A stretch of DNA of 64,000 nucleotides from Neckera pumila (Eukaryota; Streptophyta; Bryopsida; Hypnales; Neckeraceae), in the NCBI GenBank assembly GCA_963969595.1, contig OZ018408.1, positions 28,520,108-28,584,107 on the forward strand. The letters run 5' to 3'. The position numbers and the translations under genes were made by a program. Shown here one piece after another: positions 47,685-58,616 of the stretch; the stretch's first letter is position 1, and each line of letters opens with the position of its first letter. A model generated the notes under the pieces. It was not told where the DNA came from and ran no database searches. It saw only the letters and a program-made list of their open reading frames with translations.

Positions 47685-48376
47685 ATATATTTTAAAAATT
47701 GGGAAAGGCTGAGGGACAAAATGCATTAAAATTTGAGGTGCAGACTATTGCTTCATTAATCCATGTCAAGCACAAATTTGCACTTGAGGTAAAACAACCC
47801 AATACCGCCTTCCACCCAATTTTGCCATCTACAGCACCTTCTCATTTGCGTTAGTGGTCCACCCATACCACAATCTTAGCTACCCTTTGTCATAATGGCA
47901 ATGCATTTGGAGAGGAGACGCGGCAGTGTGTGCTTTAGTGTAAATCCACCCACCCTTTACAAGGGTCTGGTTCAATTTTGGCTTTGAAATATTATAGAAA
48001 TTCATTTCTTGTTGGAATGACTTCATTGTACTTGCAAATGACTTCTCTCAAACATTTTAATCTCTAAAAAATATGAAAATTGATAAATAACTTCTACAAA
48101 GTACCTAGATAGCAAATATGTATGGTTAAAAGGATTTTTTTGATTTCAATTTCAAAATGGACAGCAAAAAATGTATTCTAAAAAAGAATTAATTATTTTT
48201 TAGGTTGGCTTACCTTACAACTTTGGAGGCCTATGCCATACTCATCAACATCTACCAACATTGTTTTGGCTCTACACTCCTCTTTTAGAATTTGAAAGCA
48301 CCTCAACTCAAGCAAGGTGATTGTAGATTGATAGTAGATTAGAGATAAATTGGTGGTAGATTGGTGGCGGATTTAA
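47685..48376. other. Intergenic, nothing recognised
   Basis: AT-rich sequence without gene or repeat features that I can identify, ending at the TTAA (48373-48376) that flanks the next element. Confidence 0.4.
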
Positions 48377-49302
48377 CCCCTAAATGACCAAGGCCTTTTT
48401 TTTGCCAAAGAACTCTCAAAATTGCCATTTCTAGAGCAAAGAGTAAAAAAATCTAAATTTTTTTTTTTTTTTTTACACATCCAACCATTAGATCTTATAC
48501 CTAACTAGTATGACAATGTGTGGAAAAAATTTCAGAATTCTTGACCCCACATATTGCAAGATATCTGCGTCCAAAGTGAAAAAAACAAGATTTTCAGCAC
48601 ATTGCGGGACTAGATTTTTTGACTTTGAACATTTTTAATTAAAAATTTTTGGAACTACAAAGTTTTGAGCTTTAAATCTTTATGATGGAGAATTGAGTTG
48701 AGAGTATAGGAGAAAAAAAATTCAAAAAAACTTTATTTTCATTCTTAAAAAAATTGTTAAATAGAAGATAGTACAAGATAGAAGGAAAATCTAAAATATT
48801 AGTATCTTTTAGATATAATTAAAATGCACTAATTCCAATGGTGAGATTGTTCTAGCAACAAAACTAAACCATGTAGAACTTTTTTTTCTGAAAAATTGCA
48901 AAAATTGCATTCCAAAATGAATCCTGCAAGTTCTTTTTTTCAAGAAGATGCTCTAATTGCCCAAAAAACAAGATTGTCTATAACTTTCTCATAAAAAATC
49001 CAAATGAAATGAATCAAGGCTTCCCAAATAGGCAAAAATATAATCTATAAGGAAAAAAATTTTAAGAAAAAAATCAATTTTTTTGCAAATTTTATTTGCT
49101 GCCTGCTCTCCCCTATTTTGAGCATATTTGGGCATAGCTTTTGTTCCTGGGCATCGATTGAGAAAAAATTATATTCCCACAAAGCTTATCAGTTTTTCTA
49201 TCTTCAAAAAAAGTTTCAAAGAAAATCACAACAAAAATTCAGCCCGTAGGTACCTGCCCAAAATCCCAATTGTCCCCCAAACGGACAATGGTCCTTTAGG
49301 GA
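48377..49302. mobile_element. TTAA-flanked element, family A copy 3 (926 bp)
   Basis: Ends CCCCTAAATGACC and GGTCCTTTAGGGA with TTAA on both sides (48373-48376, 49303-49306). It has the same length as copy 1. Marker strings shared with copies 1 and 5 include GCCATTTCT, TGCAAGATAT and GGTACCTGCCC. Confidence 0.87.
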
Positions 49303-49306
49303 TTAA

Positions 49307-49705
49307 AGCAACTTCAAGAGCCTTCTAACTATGATTGTGCTTTATTGCTTCTAAATTTTTTCAACTATTTTTTCTTTAGTTGATTTGCAAGCTTCAAAAT
49401 TGAATACCTTTTGTTTATCTTTTGCAACTTTCAAAATATGTTGTTAGTTTTAATTTTTGGTGAGGAATTGACTATGTGGTGAAGGGGGACTCAATAAAGA
49501 ATGGACTTTTTTGTCCTTGACTCGAATTAAAATAATAAATCAATTAATTAATCTTTTCTTAAGAACATATATTTTATTGCATGCACATCAATGGTTATTG
49601 TAGTGTGCGGGGTTTGTACATCATATTTCAAACATCTACAGTTTTTGTGGATAAGTGCTTTTAATTTTTTGGTTCCCTTAATACCCTTGTTCAGTGTAGA
49701 ATTGA
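49307..49705. other. Intergenic between two family A copies
   Basis: AT-rich sequence with nothing recognised. Confidence 0.4.
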
Positions 49706-50349
49706 GATTTGATTCATTTCATTTGGAATAGTGATAAGAAAGTTATGGACAATCTTACTTTTGGGCAATCTCACCATCATTTTGAAAAAATAACTTATAA
49801 GATTTATTTTTTTAATGTGATTTTCACAATTTTTCAAAAAAATCGTTTGAAAGAGTTAAGTTTGATTGGTAGAAAAATCTCACCATTAGAATTATGGTGT
49901 TTTGATTCCATCTTATAGCTATTTATAATTTTGTTTTTTGTTTGACTTTGTACCTACTTCTATTTTCTATTTAACAATTTTTTAAAGAATAAAAATCAAT
50001 TGTTATTTTAAATTTATATCCAACACTATCAATTCAATTTTTTAGCATAGAATTTTTTAATTCAAAATTTGTAGTGCAAAAAGTTTAAGTTAAGAATTTT
50101 TGAAACCAAAAAATCTAGTCACAAAAGGTGCAAAAATACTAGGTTTCTTCTCTTTAAACACAAATAACTTGCAATCCATGCGGTCAAAGTTCTTGAAATC
50201 TCTTCCACACATTTCTATACTTGTGTAGTGTAAGATCCTATGGATAGATATGTAAAAATAAAGATAAAAAATAAAAAATTTGCTTCTTGCAATAAAAATG
50301 GTAGTTTGAGTGTTTTTTTTAACAAAAAAAGGCCTTGGTCTTTTAGGAG
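49706..50349. mobile_element. Family A copy 4, reversed and left-truncated
   Basis: The right end GGCCTTGGTCTTTTAGGAG is followed by TTAA (50350-50353). Similarity to reversed copy 2 begins only at about 49706 (TTGATTCATTTCATTTGGA), so the left third is missing. Confidence 0.75.
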
Positions 50350-50400
50350 TTAAGTGCAATGTATATATTATTCAGTAAAATGTAAAATCTTGTACTTTAA

Positions 50401-51140
50401 CCTCTAAAGGACAGAACACCGTTTTTTGGCAACATAGCAATTTTGGGCAGCTCACTACAAACGGAGTTTTTATTTTTTTTCTTTGAAATTTTCACAAAAC
50501 ATGTGTCCAAGGAGTAGCCATAAGGTCCAACAATTTTCATAATTTTTGACTACACGGTTAAAAAGTTATTATGTGATATGTGGCTTTCGTTACTCGGTGG
50601 GCAACCCGGGCAACTCAAAAAAATTCTTTAAAAATCACTTTTTTGAAAAATGAAAAGTTGGAAGTGGTTCTAGAGAAATATTGAAGGGTGGAAATGTTTG
50701 AATCACTCCATTTTGTTTAATGAGGTGAGAGTTATTAGGGATTCTAATTTGTGGATACGTATGGAGTCTCTGGATTCCAAACCTATCCACAAACTGGAAT
50801 TCCTAATAACTCTCACCTCATTAAACAAAATGGAGTGATTCAAACTTTTTCACTCTTAAAGATTTCTCTAGAACCACTTCTAACTTTTCATTTTTCAAAA
50901 AATTGATTTTTAAAGAATTTTTTTGAGTTGCTTGGGCTACCTGCCGAGTAACAAAAACCACATATCACATAATAAATTTTTAACCGTGTAGTCAAAAGTT
51001 ATGAAAATTGTTGGACCTTATAGCTACTCCTTGGGCACATGTATTGTGAAAGTTATCAAGAAAAAAAATAAAAACTCCGTTTGTAGTGAGCTGCCCAAAA
51101 CCGCCATGTTGCCAATAAACGATGTTCTGTCCTTTAGGGG
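50401..51140. mobile_element. 740-bp TTAA-flanked foldback element
   Basis: Nearly the whole element is one inverted repeat: about 350-bp arms around a centre near 50760-50785. The left end CCTCTAAAGGACAGAACACC matches the reverse complement of the right end CCCCTAAAGGACAGAACATC. TTAA is present on both sides (50397-50400, 51141-51144). Its termini are related to family A, so both probably use the same transposition machinery. No ORF longer than short fragments. Confidence 0.88.
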
Positions 51141-51144
51141 TTAA

Positions 51145-52667
51145 AAAAACAATCCTCTATTATTATATTCACACTTATACATGCATCATACATATATATC
51201 AAAAATATATACTCAAATAACATTACATTGAACATGAAGTCTAGATTGTGATGGTAACACCTAAATGCATCAAAATAAGGGTTTGAGTATGGTCTTTTAA
51301 ATTTAATTGTTTTGTTGTATGTTGCAAGGATATTATAGATTTTTTTACAATGCATTTTTTGGACGACAAATGAATAAACGATGAATTTCAAAATGCTAAA
51401 AATAGTACTTGAATTTGACCATAGACCTTCAAAAATCTCAATAGTGATTGTTTTACAAAGAAGTCACGATTAGGTGGTGTTATCTTAGTTCATTTTCAAT
51501 TAAATTGTTGCATTTAATCATTTAATTTTATAGTGTACTTGCATTCATAACATTGACTGTAATATGATGCACCTAAAGACAAAATCACTTCAATATGGTA
51601 TATTAGAAAATTCCCTATGGTACTTTAAATGTCTACTTGGAGCACCAATATAAAACTGCAATAAGTTTTGCTAAGAAATGAGATCTTCTACGCCTCGCTA
51701 TTCCTATGGGCATGCTAAATTTTGATGATAGTTGTACTATGTGGGCTCTTTGGATGAGCCCTTCAAAAAGAATAGACAAGGGAAAATATTGTCATGATTG
51801 TACATTGACTCTCTTTTACCACGGAATTGATCATCTTGCCTTATCCATCTACCTTTTGTAGAGTGAGGTGTTGCGGCCTTGAGGTGCACTATAGGGATTT
51901 TCATGTATGTGTCAAATACCAATTAGTTTGGAGGGCTACTTTTCGTCGATTTGGAGGACCAAAATTTAAATTACCATAGAGGTTTTACTTTAAATAAATA
52001 AATAACTTAAAATAGAAAAATGTTTAGTAGTCAACACCCTCAATGGATATATTGTGAGTCTATGATAAGCAAAATCATAGTACAATCCATTGATCTGTAC
52101 ATGCAATATTAGTGTCACCTACAAAAAAATTGTGCCACAACAAAAATTTATAGAGTCAAATGGCTATTTCAAATGCCCCAAGCTCAATCAAAAAATTCAG
52201 ATGACTATTTATATGTGTACATTTGTAAGTTTTAAAATTTAAAATTATAATTTAAAATTTAAAAATAACTTATAAAATAAAAAATATTTTCATGTTTTCA
52301 AAGGTCCAAAACTTCTTCAATTACTTCTTCACAAAGTAAGGTTAATATTTTCATCTATATTTATTTTTTAACAAATCCAATATAGTATCCTTTGTTTAAC
52401 TTGTTCAAATAGATCATTGGCAAATTTTAGAGTGAATATTCCCACCAATTTCAAGTTCGTTGAGTCTAAACTTCAAAATATATGCCTTCCAAAAGGGGAA
52501 GTTTTGTCTTTCAACATTTAAAAAAAACAACATATATGTCTTATAACATGGTTGTGCATTTCAATTTATATTTTGGAAAATGGATTGAAAAGACATGTAA
52601 GAAAATCTAACCAAAAAAACTTTTGTACTCATCATTAAAAAATTATAAAGTAGAAGGTGTTACTTAA
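51145..52667. other. AT-rich intergenic, nothing recognised
   Basis: No coding similarity, hairpin or element boundary was seen before the TTAA at 52664-52667. Confidence 0.4.
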
Positions 52668-53588
52668 CTCCTAAAGGACCAAGGCCCTTTTTCTGCCAAA
52701 AAACATTGAAAACTGCCATTTCTATAGCAAAAAGTAAAAAAATTTGAAAAATGTTTTTTTTCCACACCTAACCATTGGATCTTACACTTAACTAGTATGA
52801 GAGTGTGTGGAAAAAATTTCAAAATTTTTGACCGCACAGATTGCAAGATATCTGCGTTTAAAGTGGAAAAAACAAGTTTTTCAGCACATTGTGGGACTAG
52901 ATTTTTTGACTTTGAAAATTTTTAACTTTATTTTTTTGCACTACAGAGTTTTGAGCTTCCAATGTTAATTTTGTACAATTGAGTTGAGATTCTAGCCAAA
53001 AAAGAAAAGTTCAGAAAAACTTAATTTTCATTATTAAAAAAATTGTTAAATAGAAGTAGGTACAAGATAGAAGGAAAATCTAAAATATTAGTATCTTTTA
53101 GGTGGGATTAAAATGCACAAATTCCAATGGTGAGATTATTCTAGCAAGTAAGCTAAACCATGCAAAAAAAAAAATTGAAAAATTTGAAAAATTGCATTCA
53201 GAAATGAATCCTACAAGTTATTTTTTTCAAAAAGATGCTCTAACTGCCCAAAAAACAAGAATGTCCATAACTTTTTCATACAAAATCCAAATTAAATGAA
53301 TCAAAGCAATCTAGATAGACAAAAATATAATCTATGAAAAAAAAAATACTTAAAAATAAAAAATTACAAATTACAAATTTTTTTGCTGCCCGCCGTCCCC
53401 TGTTTTGAACTTATTTGGTCATAACTTTTGTTCCCGAGCATTGATTGTGAAAAAAATTGTATTCCCATGAAGGTAATCAGATTTCCTACCTCCAAAAAAA
53501 GTTTCAAAAAATCAAAAGAAAATTTCAGCCCGTAGGTACCTGCCCAAAAATGCATTTGTCCCTTGAAGGGACAATGGTCCTTTAGGGG
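52668..53588. mobile_element. TTAA-flanked element, family A copy 5 (921 bp)
   Basis: Starts CTCCTAAAGGACCAAGGCCC and ends GACAATGGTCCTTTAGGGG, with TTAA outside both (52664-52667, 53589-53592). Same orientation as copies 1 and 3. Confidence 0.87.
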
Positions 53589-53592
53589 TTAA

Positions 53593-54119
53593 TGAAAGAA
53601 GAACCTAAATTTCTAATAACTTTTACAAGACGTTAAGAATTGTAAACTTACCCCACTCAAAACTTCAATAGTATAAATGTTCTTGTAAACAACATACATC
53701 CTATATTTGTTATTTTTTTTGGGAAGTTTTAAAAATTGAGTTGCAAAAGATGACTTCATATCTTTTTCCTACCTTCATTGCCTAGAAAAGGAAACTCCTA
53801 ATAATTTTCACCTCATTACTCCAAATTAAATGATTTAAATGTTCTTAAATAGGTATCAATCTATACAGTCCAAAATAATTAAATTACAATTTTTAAAATA
53901 TATATTTCTTCTGCTTGCTTCGGCATTGGAAGAAATTTTTTTTTCTATTTTTTACAGTATTTATTGAAATCAAACGTGAAACAAAGCTTCACACATAGAT
54001 TAAGATAAATAGCATTCATCCTAAAAATTTCATGCAAAAATTCCAAGTTATGAAGTTACCAATAACAAAGCCTACCCGGGTTTTCAAAAAATCCAAATTG
54101 GGTCTTCAGTCTTTAGGGA
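53593..54119. mobile_element. Eroded relative of the TTAA foldback element
   Basis: The right end CAGTCTTTAGGGA is followed by TTAA (54120-54123). CTAATAATTTTCACCTCATTA at about 53789 resembles the arm of the 740-bp foldback. The left end was not found. Confidence 0.5.
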
Positions 54120-54123
54120 TTAA

Positions 54124-54720
54124 GGTGAAGTAGTTTAATTCTTTGTATTTGACTAAACTATTAGTATTGTAATAAAAAAGACCATCGCAAATTTGATAAT
54201 GCTGCAAAAACATTGTCTCTTATAGATAGAATTCTGAAGTTTTTGCGGGGTATTCCTTCGAAGGATTAGTATTGTTGTTACATTTAGGATACATTCCTCT
54301 CTTTGCAAACGATTTTGATCCATTTATAAATTATAATTATAGAAATTTTAAATTTTAAATACTTTAAATATGAAATATTTTAGAAATTTATAGTTTAAAA
54401 AATATAAATCTGTAATATTTTAAATTTTAAATTAAAAAATTAAAAAAATTAAAAACTACTAAAATTCATAAATTGATAAAATTAGAAAATTGAAGGTTGC
54501 ACAATTCAAATTCCAAAATTTTAAATATTAAAATAAAAGAATTCCAAATTTCAAAATTAGTTAATTATATTATATTTTTACACTAATTATTATTATTTAT
54601 TTATTATTTAATTGAAATTGAAATAAAATGGTCTTTTCTACTAGATTTATTATTTAATTGAAATTGAAATAAAATGGTCTTTTCTACTAGATTTTTATTG
54701 TTATTTTTATTTTATTTTAT
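54124..54720. repeat. AT-rich DNA with a 46-bp tandem duplication
   Basis: A 46-bp unit containing ATTGAAATTGAAATAAAATG starts at 54611 and again at 54657, identical over the readable part. The rest is A/T-only low-complexity sequence with no gene. Confidence 0.7.
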
Positions 54721-55380
54721 GGCCCTCGTTGGAAACTCTGACGCTCCCAACATGGGGAATGTCGGCGCCCAACAGGGAACGCCTAGAGGAGGGAACAGCG
54801 GGAGCGTCTGATTAGAGTGGCGATTTTGGGTTAGCAATTTCAGACGATTTTGGGTGAGCGTCTGATTAGGGTTGGCGATTTCGGGCGTTCAGAATTGAGG
54901 ATTCGAATGCTGCAACTCCAAGAGGGAGATGAAGTGACAAGGAGAAGGCCGAGGGGAATCATGAATGTATAAGTCCACAGACACGAACTTGCTTGGACTA
55001 CAAAGAAGGTACTAGAGGAAAAAGGACTGATGAAATTTCTCCAGTAAGTTGTTCACTGATCCTATGCATGACTCCTTCCACATAACATTATTAACCTTCA
55101 GCGGCGGGGGGGGCCTTTTGCTTCCAACATATCAGGACCCCTCCATTCGCTGATATAGTCTTGTCAGAAGCCCAAACCAATGGCGTGCACTCAAATATAA
55201 CTAAAATTCCCCTCCAAGCATCTAAGGGGGGATTATACCTCATGTCAGAGGGAATGAATTCGCTCCGTTAACAACGTTATGTACCAGCCTGACGCATAGA
55301 AAGTAAGAATTAGTGGAACCTCAAAATTTAAATAGACTTGTAGTGAAGCCATAACAAATCATGCACTACGCATGTTGAAG
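54721..55380. other. CpG-rich segment upstream of the hairpin locus
   Basis: An abrupt switch from A/T-only DNA to CpG-containing sequence occurs at 54721. GAGCGTCTGATTAG occurs at about 54801 and 54857, each followed by GGCGATTT. The inverse motif GACGCTCCC at 54740 can pair with GGGAGCGTC. No protein is recognised. It may be a promoter-proximal or non-coding exon region. Confidence 0.4.
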
Positions 55381-55509
55381 TCTCTCTTTATTCAATGACA
55401 CAGATAAACAGCTAGACCTGCCGTATAGATCTAGCTGGTAAATAAATCAATTTGGTAGCTTGAACTCTCGGTAAAAGTACTTGGGGTGTATTCTTCCCTT
55501 TGCAAAGGG

Positions 55510-55579
55510 ATTTTATTTTGGCAGAATTGGCCCTGCCAGCAGATTCTAAATTCCAGAGCCGATTCTGCCAATTTAAAAT
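55510..55579 (+). ncRNA. Candidate MIRNA-like hairpin 1
   Basis: Arms 55510-55531 and 55558-55579 pair at 19 of 22 positions around a 26-nt loop. The core GGCAGAAT pairs with ATTCTGCC. Size and pairing are within the plant microRNA precursor range, and the core is shared with hairpin 2 downstream. I do not recognise a known microRNA. It could also be a small MITE. Confidence 0.35.
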
Positions 55580-55596
55580 ACCATAAGTATACGGCT

Positions 55597-55604
55597 TATA
55601 TACA
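55597..55604 (+). promoter_or_regulatory. TATA-like box upstream of hairpin 2
   Basis: TTATATAC in the context CGGCTTATATACAAAGATG, about 230 bp before hairpin 2, a plausible distance for a short primary microRNA transcript. Motif only; no other promoter evidence. Confidence 0.3.
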
Positions 55605-55824
55605 AAGATGTACATTGCCTATGTACGAGAGCGTATACATACATACATTTTTTGTAACAGCACTCGAAGGTTGATTGCGTGGATACTTTTGGTGTTGCTG
55701 GAGTTCACAGATAAGACAGATGGTGCTCACAGATGCGACAGACAAAGCTCACAGACAGGTGTACATACAAAGTAATATATGGTGACACGTACATACGGTC
55801 AGAATACGCTCCAAGTACATTTAA

Positions 55825-55948
55825 CGCCAGTGAATGGGTTGCATACTGCGGATTCTGCAGCAGCGCGCAGTCACAGGTCTCGTCCTCCGGGCTTGCCCAG
55901 TGCCGCTTGCTGCTGCAGAATCCGCAGCATGCAGCCCATTTCCTAGTA
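55825..55948 (+). ncRNA. Candidate MIRNA-like hairpin 2 (strong stem)
   Basis: The 34-nt arms 55835-55868 and 55905-55938 pair with two G-U wobbles and only two non-pairs. The stem continues outward, with bulges, to about 55826/55947. CTGCGGATTCTGCAGCAG on the 5' arm faces CTGCTGCAGAATCCGCAG on the 3' arm. The loop is 36 nt and contains an inner GGGC/GCCC pairing. Near-perfect pairing of this length with few bulges fits a plant MIRNA precursor. No known microRNA was recognised. Minus-strand ORF 55821-56069 is an alternative reading but has no homology I can see. Confidence 0.5.
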
Positions 55949-56206
55949 CCAAATTACCACCAGCAAACATGTTGAGTGTCACGGCATGAATTTGATAATC
56001 CCTGAAGGCCCCGTGCGCACCGGTTGACCGTCCGATTGCCTGAAAAAAGTGCCAAGGGTGAACAAACAATCATATGAATGATTTCCTCTCGACAAATAGG
56101 TTTAGAAAATGCAGGTTCACATTAATGACCCTGTGAAGAAAGAAGAGTCTGTTCTAACACTCAACTTGCAGCTGCACAGGGACGAAGAATTTAGCGAGCG
56201 AGTCAA
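55949..56206. other. Region downstream of the hairpin locus
   Basis: Moderate GC with no recognised feature. It could include the 3' end of a hairpin transcript, but no clear AATAAA was found close by. Confidence 0.3.
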
Positions 56207-56427
56207 CCCCTAAACGTCTCAATCCTTTTTTGGATTTTTGCACATTTTCGCTTACATCTTTGTACTGAAACATCATTTACCAAAATTATCATGAAGTTGG
56301 TCATTATGGAAGGTTGCCTTTTCTAAATTCAAGTGTTACAATCGATGAATGAGAATTTAGTTGGACGAAACATTGCCTTAAGGCATCTGTTCATTGTCCA
56401 AAATATGGACGTCGGAGTGCTTCAGGG
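56207..56427. mobile_element. 221-bp MITE with family A-like termini
   Basis: The left end CCCCTAAACGTCTCAATCC is preceded by TCAA. The right end GGACGTCGGAGTGCTTCAGGG is followed by TTAA (56428-56431). The right end is similar to a sequence near 60611-60635 (ATATGGACTTCGGAGCGTCT), suggesting a second, partial copy. The ends are only loosely complementary. Confidence 0.5.
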
Positions 56428-57239
56428 TTAATCTGATTCAAAAAGGAAGCGCAGAGGGTTGCAATGTTTTCCACATATGAGGAAGCACTCATTACAAAGC
56501 CCCAGTCTCCGTGCACTTTCCCTGCAAAATGGCCTATATTCTTGATTACGCGTCCTATCCATGGAACAAAGCTGAATCATGCAAGCCTCTAATTTCATCT
56601 AACTGAAGATGCAGACGCCTCCATTGAGTCAGGGTATTTATGACATTGATGAGGTCTACATTCGGCATCTGACCATTAGGTCCTTCTGCAGAAACTTTGA
56701 TAGAATCAACCTGTTGTAACACTCACCTACACACACCAGTGATCAAATCCAGTGTGAGGACCACAGCCCACCAACAATATAAAGCGCACCATTTCCCCGA
56801 TGACAGAACCACATGAACGTGGGAAGAAGTTCAGAAATTATAGAAACAAAAATCAGATAGAGTTCGTTGCAATTCAAGAGCAGCAGGATGCCAAAGAAAC
56901 AAGGCAAAGCATTGCAGTGGTAACCATTCACAATTTCCAAGCCGAGTATCCCTGATCAACAAATCGATCCGTGAATATCTCAAATTCTCAACTAAAAGAC
57001 TGAGCAAGGCCCACAGAATGCTGACTTTCTCTTGAAATCTCGCATGTAACATACAGAACAAATGATGAAAGTGAAACCCAGCATTTAGATGTTCGTCACA
57101 AAATGCATCGAATCTCACCAGATGAACACGATTCCGAACCTATGTAGTTCAGCAGGGTTACGACTCGATCATCCGTACACATAGAAAGTCTCAGATTAAT
57201 AAAAACTGAATTTTCAGTCGCAAAGCCATAATTATACTA
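56428..57239. other. Moderate-GC region between MITE and p30 pseudogene
   Basis: The minus strand has an open frame at 56831-57118 (95 codons) without a recognised domain. It may be 3' flank of the adjacent pseudogene. Confidence 0.35.
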
Positions 57240-58174
57240 AGTACTACGCAAGTGAGGTCAAAGAAATGTCCACTGTGTCCATCGAACTATGTAACAAAAA
57301 AGTCCCAAAGCAATTAAACCTCAAGAAACCAACCGATTTAGTCCTGGAAATTAGGGTTCTAACAAAAACTGTGAACCCACAGCACTCCTCGTACACAACA
57401 AGAAGATTGCACCTCATCATTACAATGCTTCGTGATTTCATGTAATAATCTGGATCTTTCTCAATCTGCAAATTTGCTTCACCAGTGGGACAAGGTGCTA
57501 GGGGTTGTGAATTGCGACCATCAGTGGTTGTCGTCGTCGCAGCATCAAGGCACCCACGTCTCGCAGATTGCACCAAGCTTGGGGCTGAATTACTAACAAG
57601 CAGTGACAACTTCCATGATGAATTATCACATGATTTCAAGATGCAGGGGTTAATGACTGAACTAAACCCCTAAATCGGTATGTGATAACATATGCTGCAC
57701 TCAGAAACGTAAACAAAGAAATGGCTCTTACTCGCAATTTTTTGATACTGCAACTTTGGCGGCCTCCACTGAAAGACCAAAAAGTGTAGCCATGTTTGCA
57801 ACATCGTTAGGTCCTTGAAGTTCCATGCATGGCTTGAGAAGCGCCACTGCTTATGACAATTGCATGACCCCTTGTCGCAGTTTGCAGCACCTGCTCACCA
57901 AGCATACCATCAAATTAGCCTCACAAAAGCAGTAGCTAAAAAAACCCATTCAAAACTTATTAGTGATACACGTTTGTCCATGTTTCAGCCAAGCCATTAA
58001 CTTATGATAGATCATATGAGACCAAGGATGATTATCCTATGACTGCAGCATTCCTCTTTGGTGATTGTTTCAGAACACAATATCCCAATCTTTAAGAGAT
58101 GGACAAAGAAGAGAAAACATTTGGAACAAGTGATTTACCTGAGCATTTGCAATCTAGAAAACTTCAAGTGGTCG
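57240..58174 (-). pseudogene. RNase P/MRP subunit p30 (RPP30) pseudogene exons
   Basis: RPP30 is a protein subunit of nuclear RNase P and RNase MRP, which process tRNA and rRNA precursors. Exon 58139-58174 reads RPLEVF, TAG (58154-58156), IANAQ. Exon 57732-57890 reads VLQTATRGHAIVISSGASQA and, after a 4-bp CATG insertion at about 57824-57831, ELQGPNDVANMATLFGLSVE and AAKVAVSKNC before a GTAAGA donor. Human RPP30 has GKNIIISSAA…LEIRGPYDVANLGLLFGL…AKAAVSTNC in the same order. An open frame at 57244-57639 could be a lineage-specific C-terminal exon but is unassigned. No N-terminal barrel exons were recognised upstream. Frameshift plus stop indicate a pseudogene. Confidence 0.75.
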
Positions 58175-58616
58175 CTGCAATCTGAGTGTCAGAATATGGG
58201 AAATGGTTCTTTAGAAGGTCATTGTTCATAGTTTTCTAACAAATTATCGCCCGCATGATTTTTCCAAAAAGGAGCAAGAGATCTCAAAGAGTCGAACTGT
58301 TTGTGGGCTCGTTGAAATGTGTGCTGTCATATCCAACACGCACCTTCAATTTCGTCCTGTGATTTTAGTAGAACTCATAATTATTACTCCGCAGATCATC
58401 ACTGTCTATCGCAATCCAGTTCTTCTCTGCGAATTTCCCTCAACCCAGTCTCAATGTTCAGAGTTTAGGGTTTGAATCCCTGATTCTACATTAAAAGGAA
58501 CAAGAAGCTCAAGTTCGGTCTCATATGTTTTTTTAGCAGTCTTGAGTGAGTCTGAATGTGGGGACTTTCTTTTGCAAAAATGGTGTGTGCTCCATCTTCC
58601 TCTTCAATAAGCTTAA
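58175..58616. other. Region upstream of the p30 exons
   Basis: CpG-containing sequence. One minus-strand frame reads RAHKQFDSLRSLAPFW near 58290-58330 and another LLDCHPNAMEWRLRRCRVK near 58600-58660. Neither was matched to a known protein. They could be degenerate p30 exons. Confidence 0.25.
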
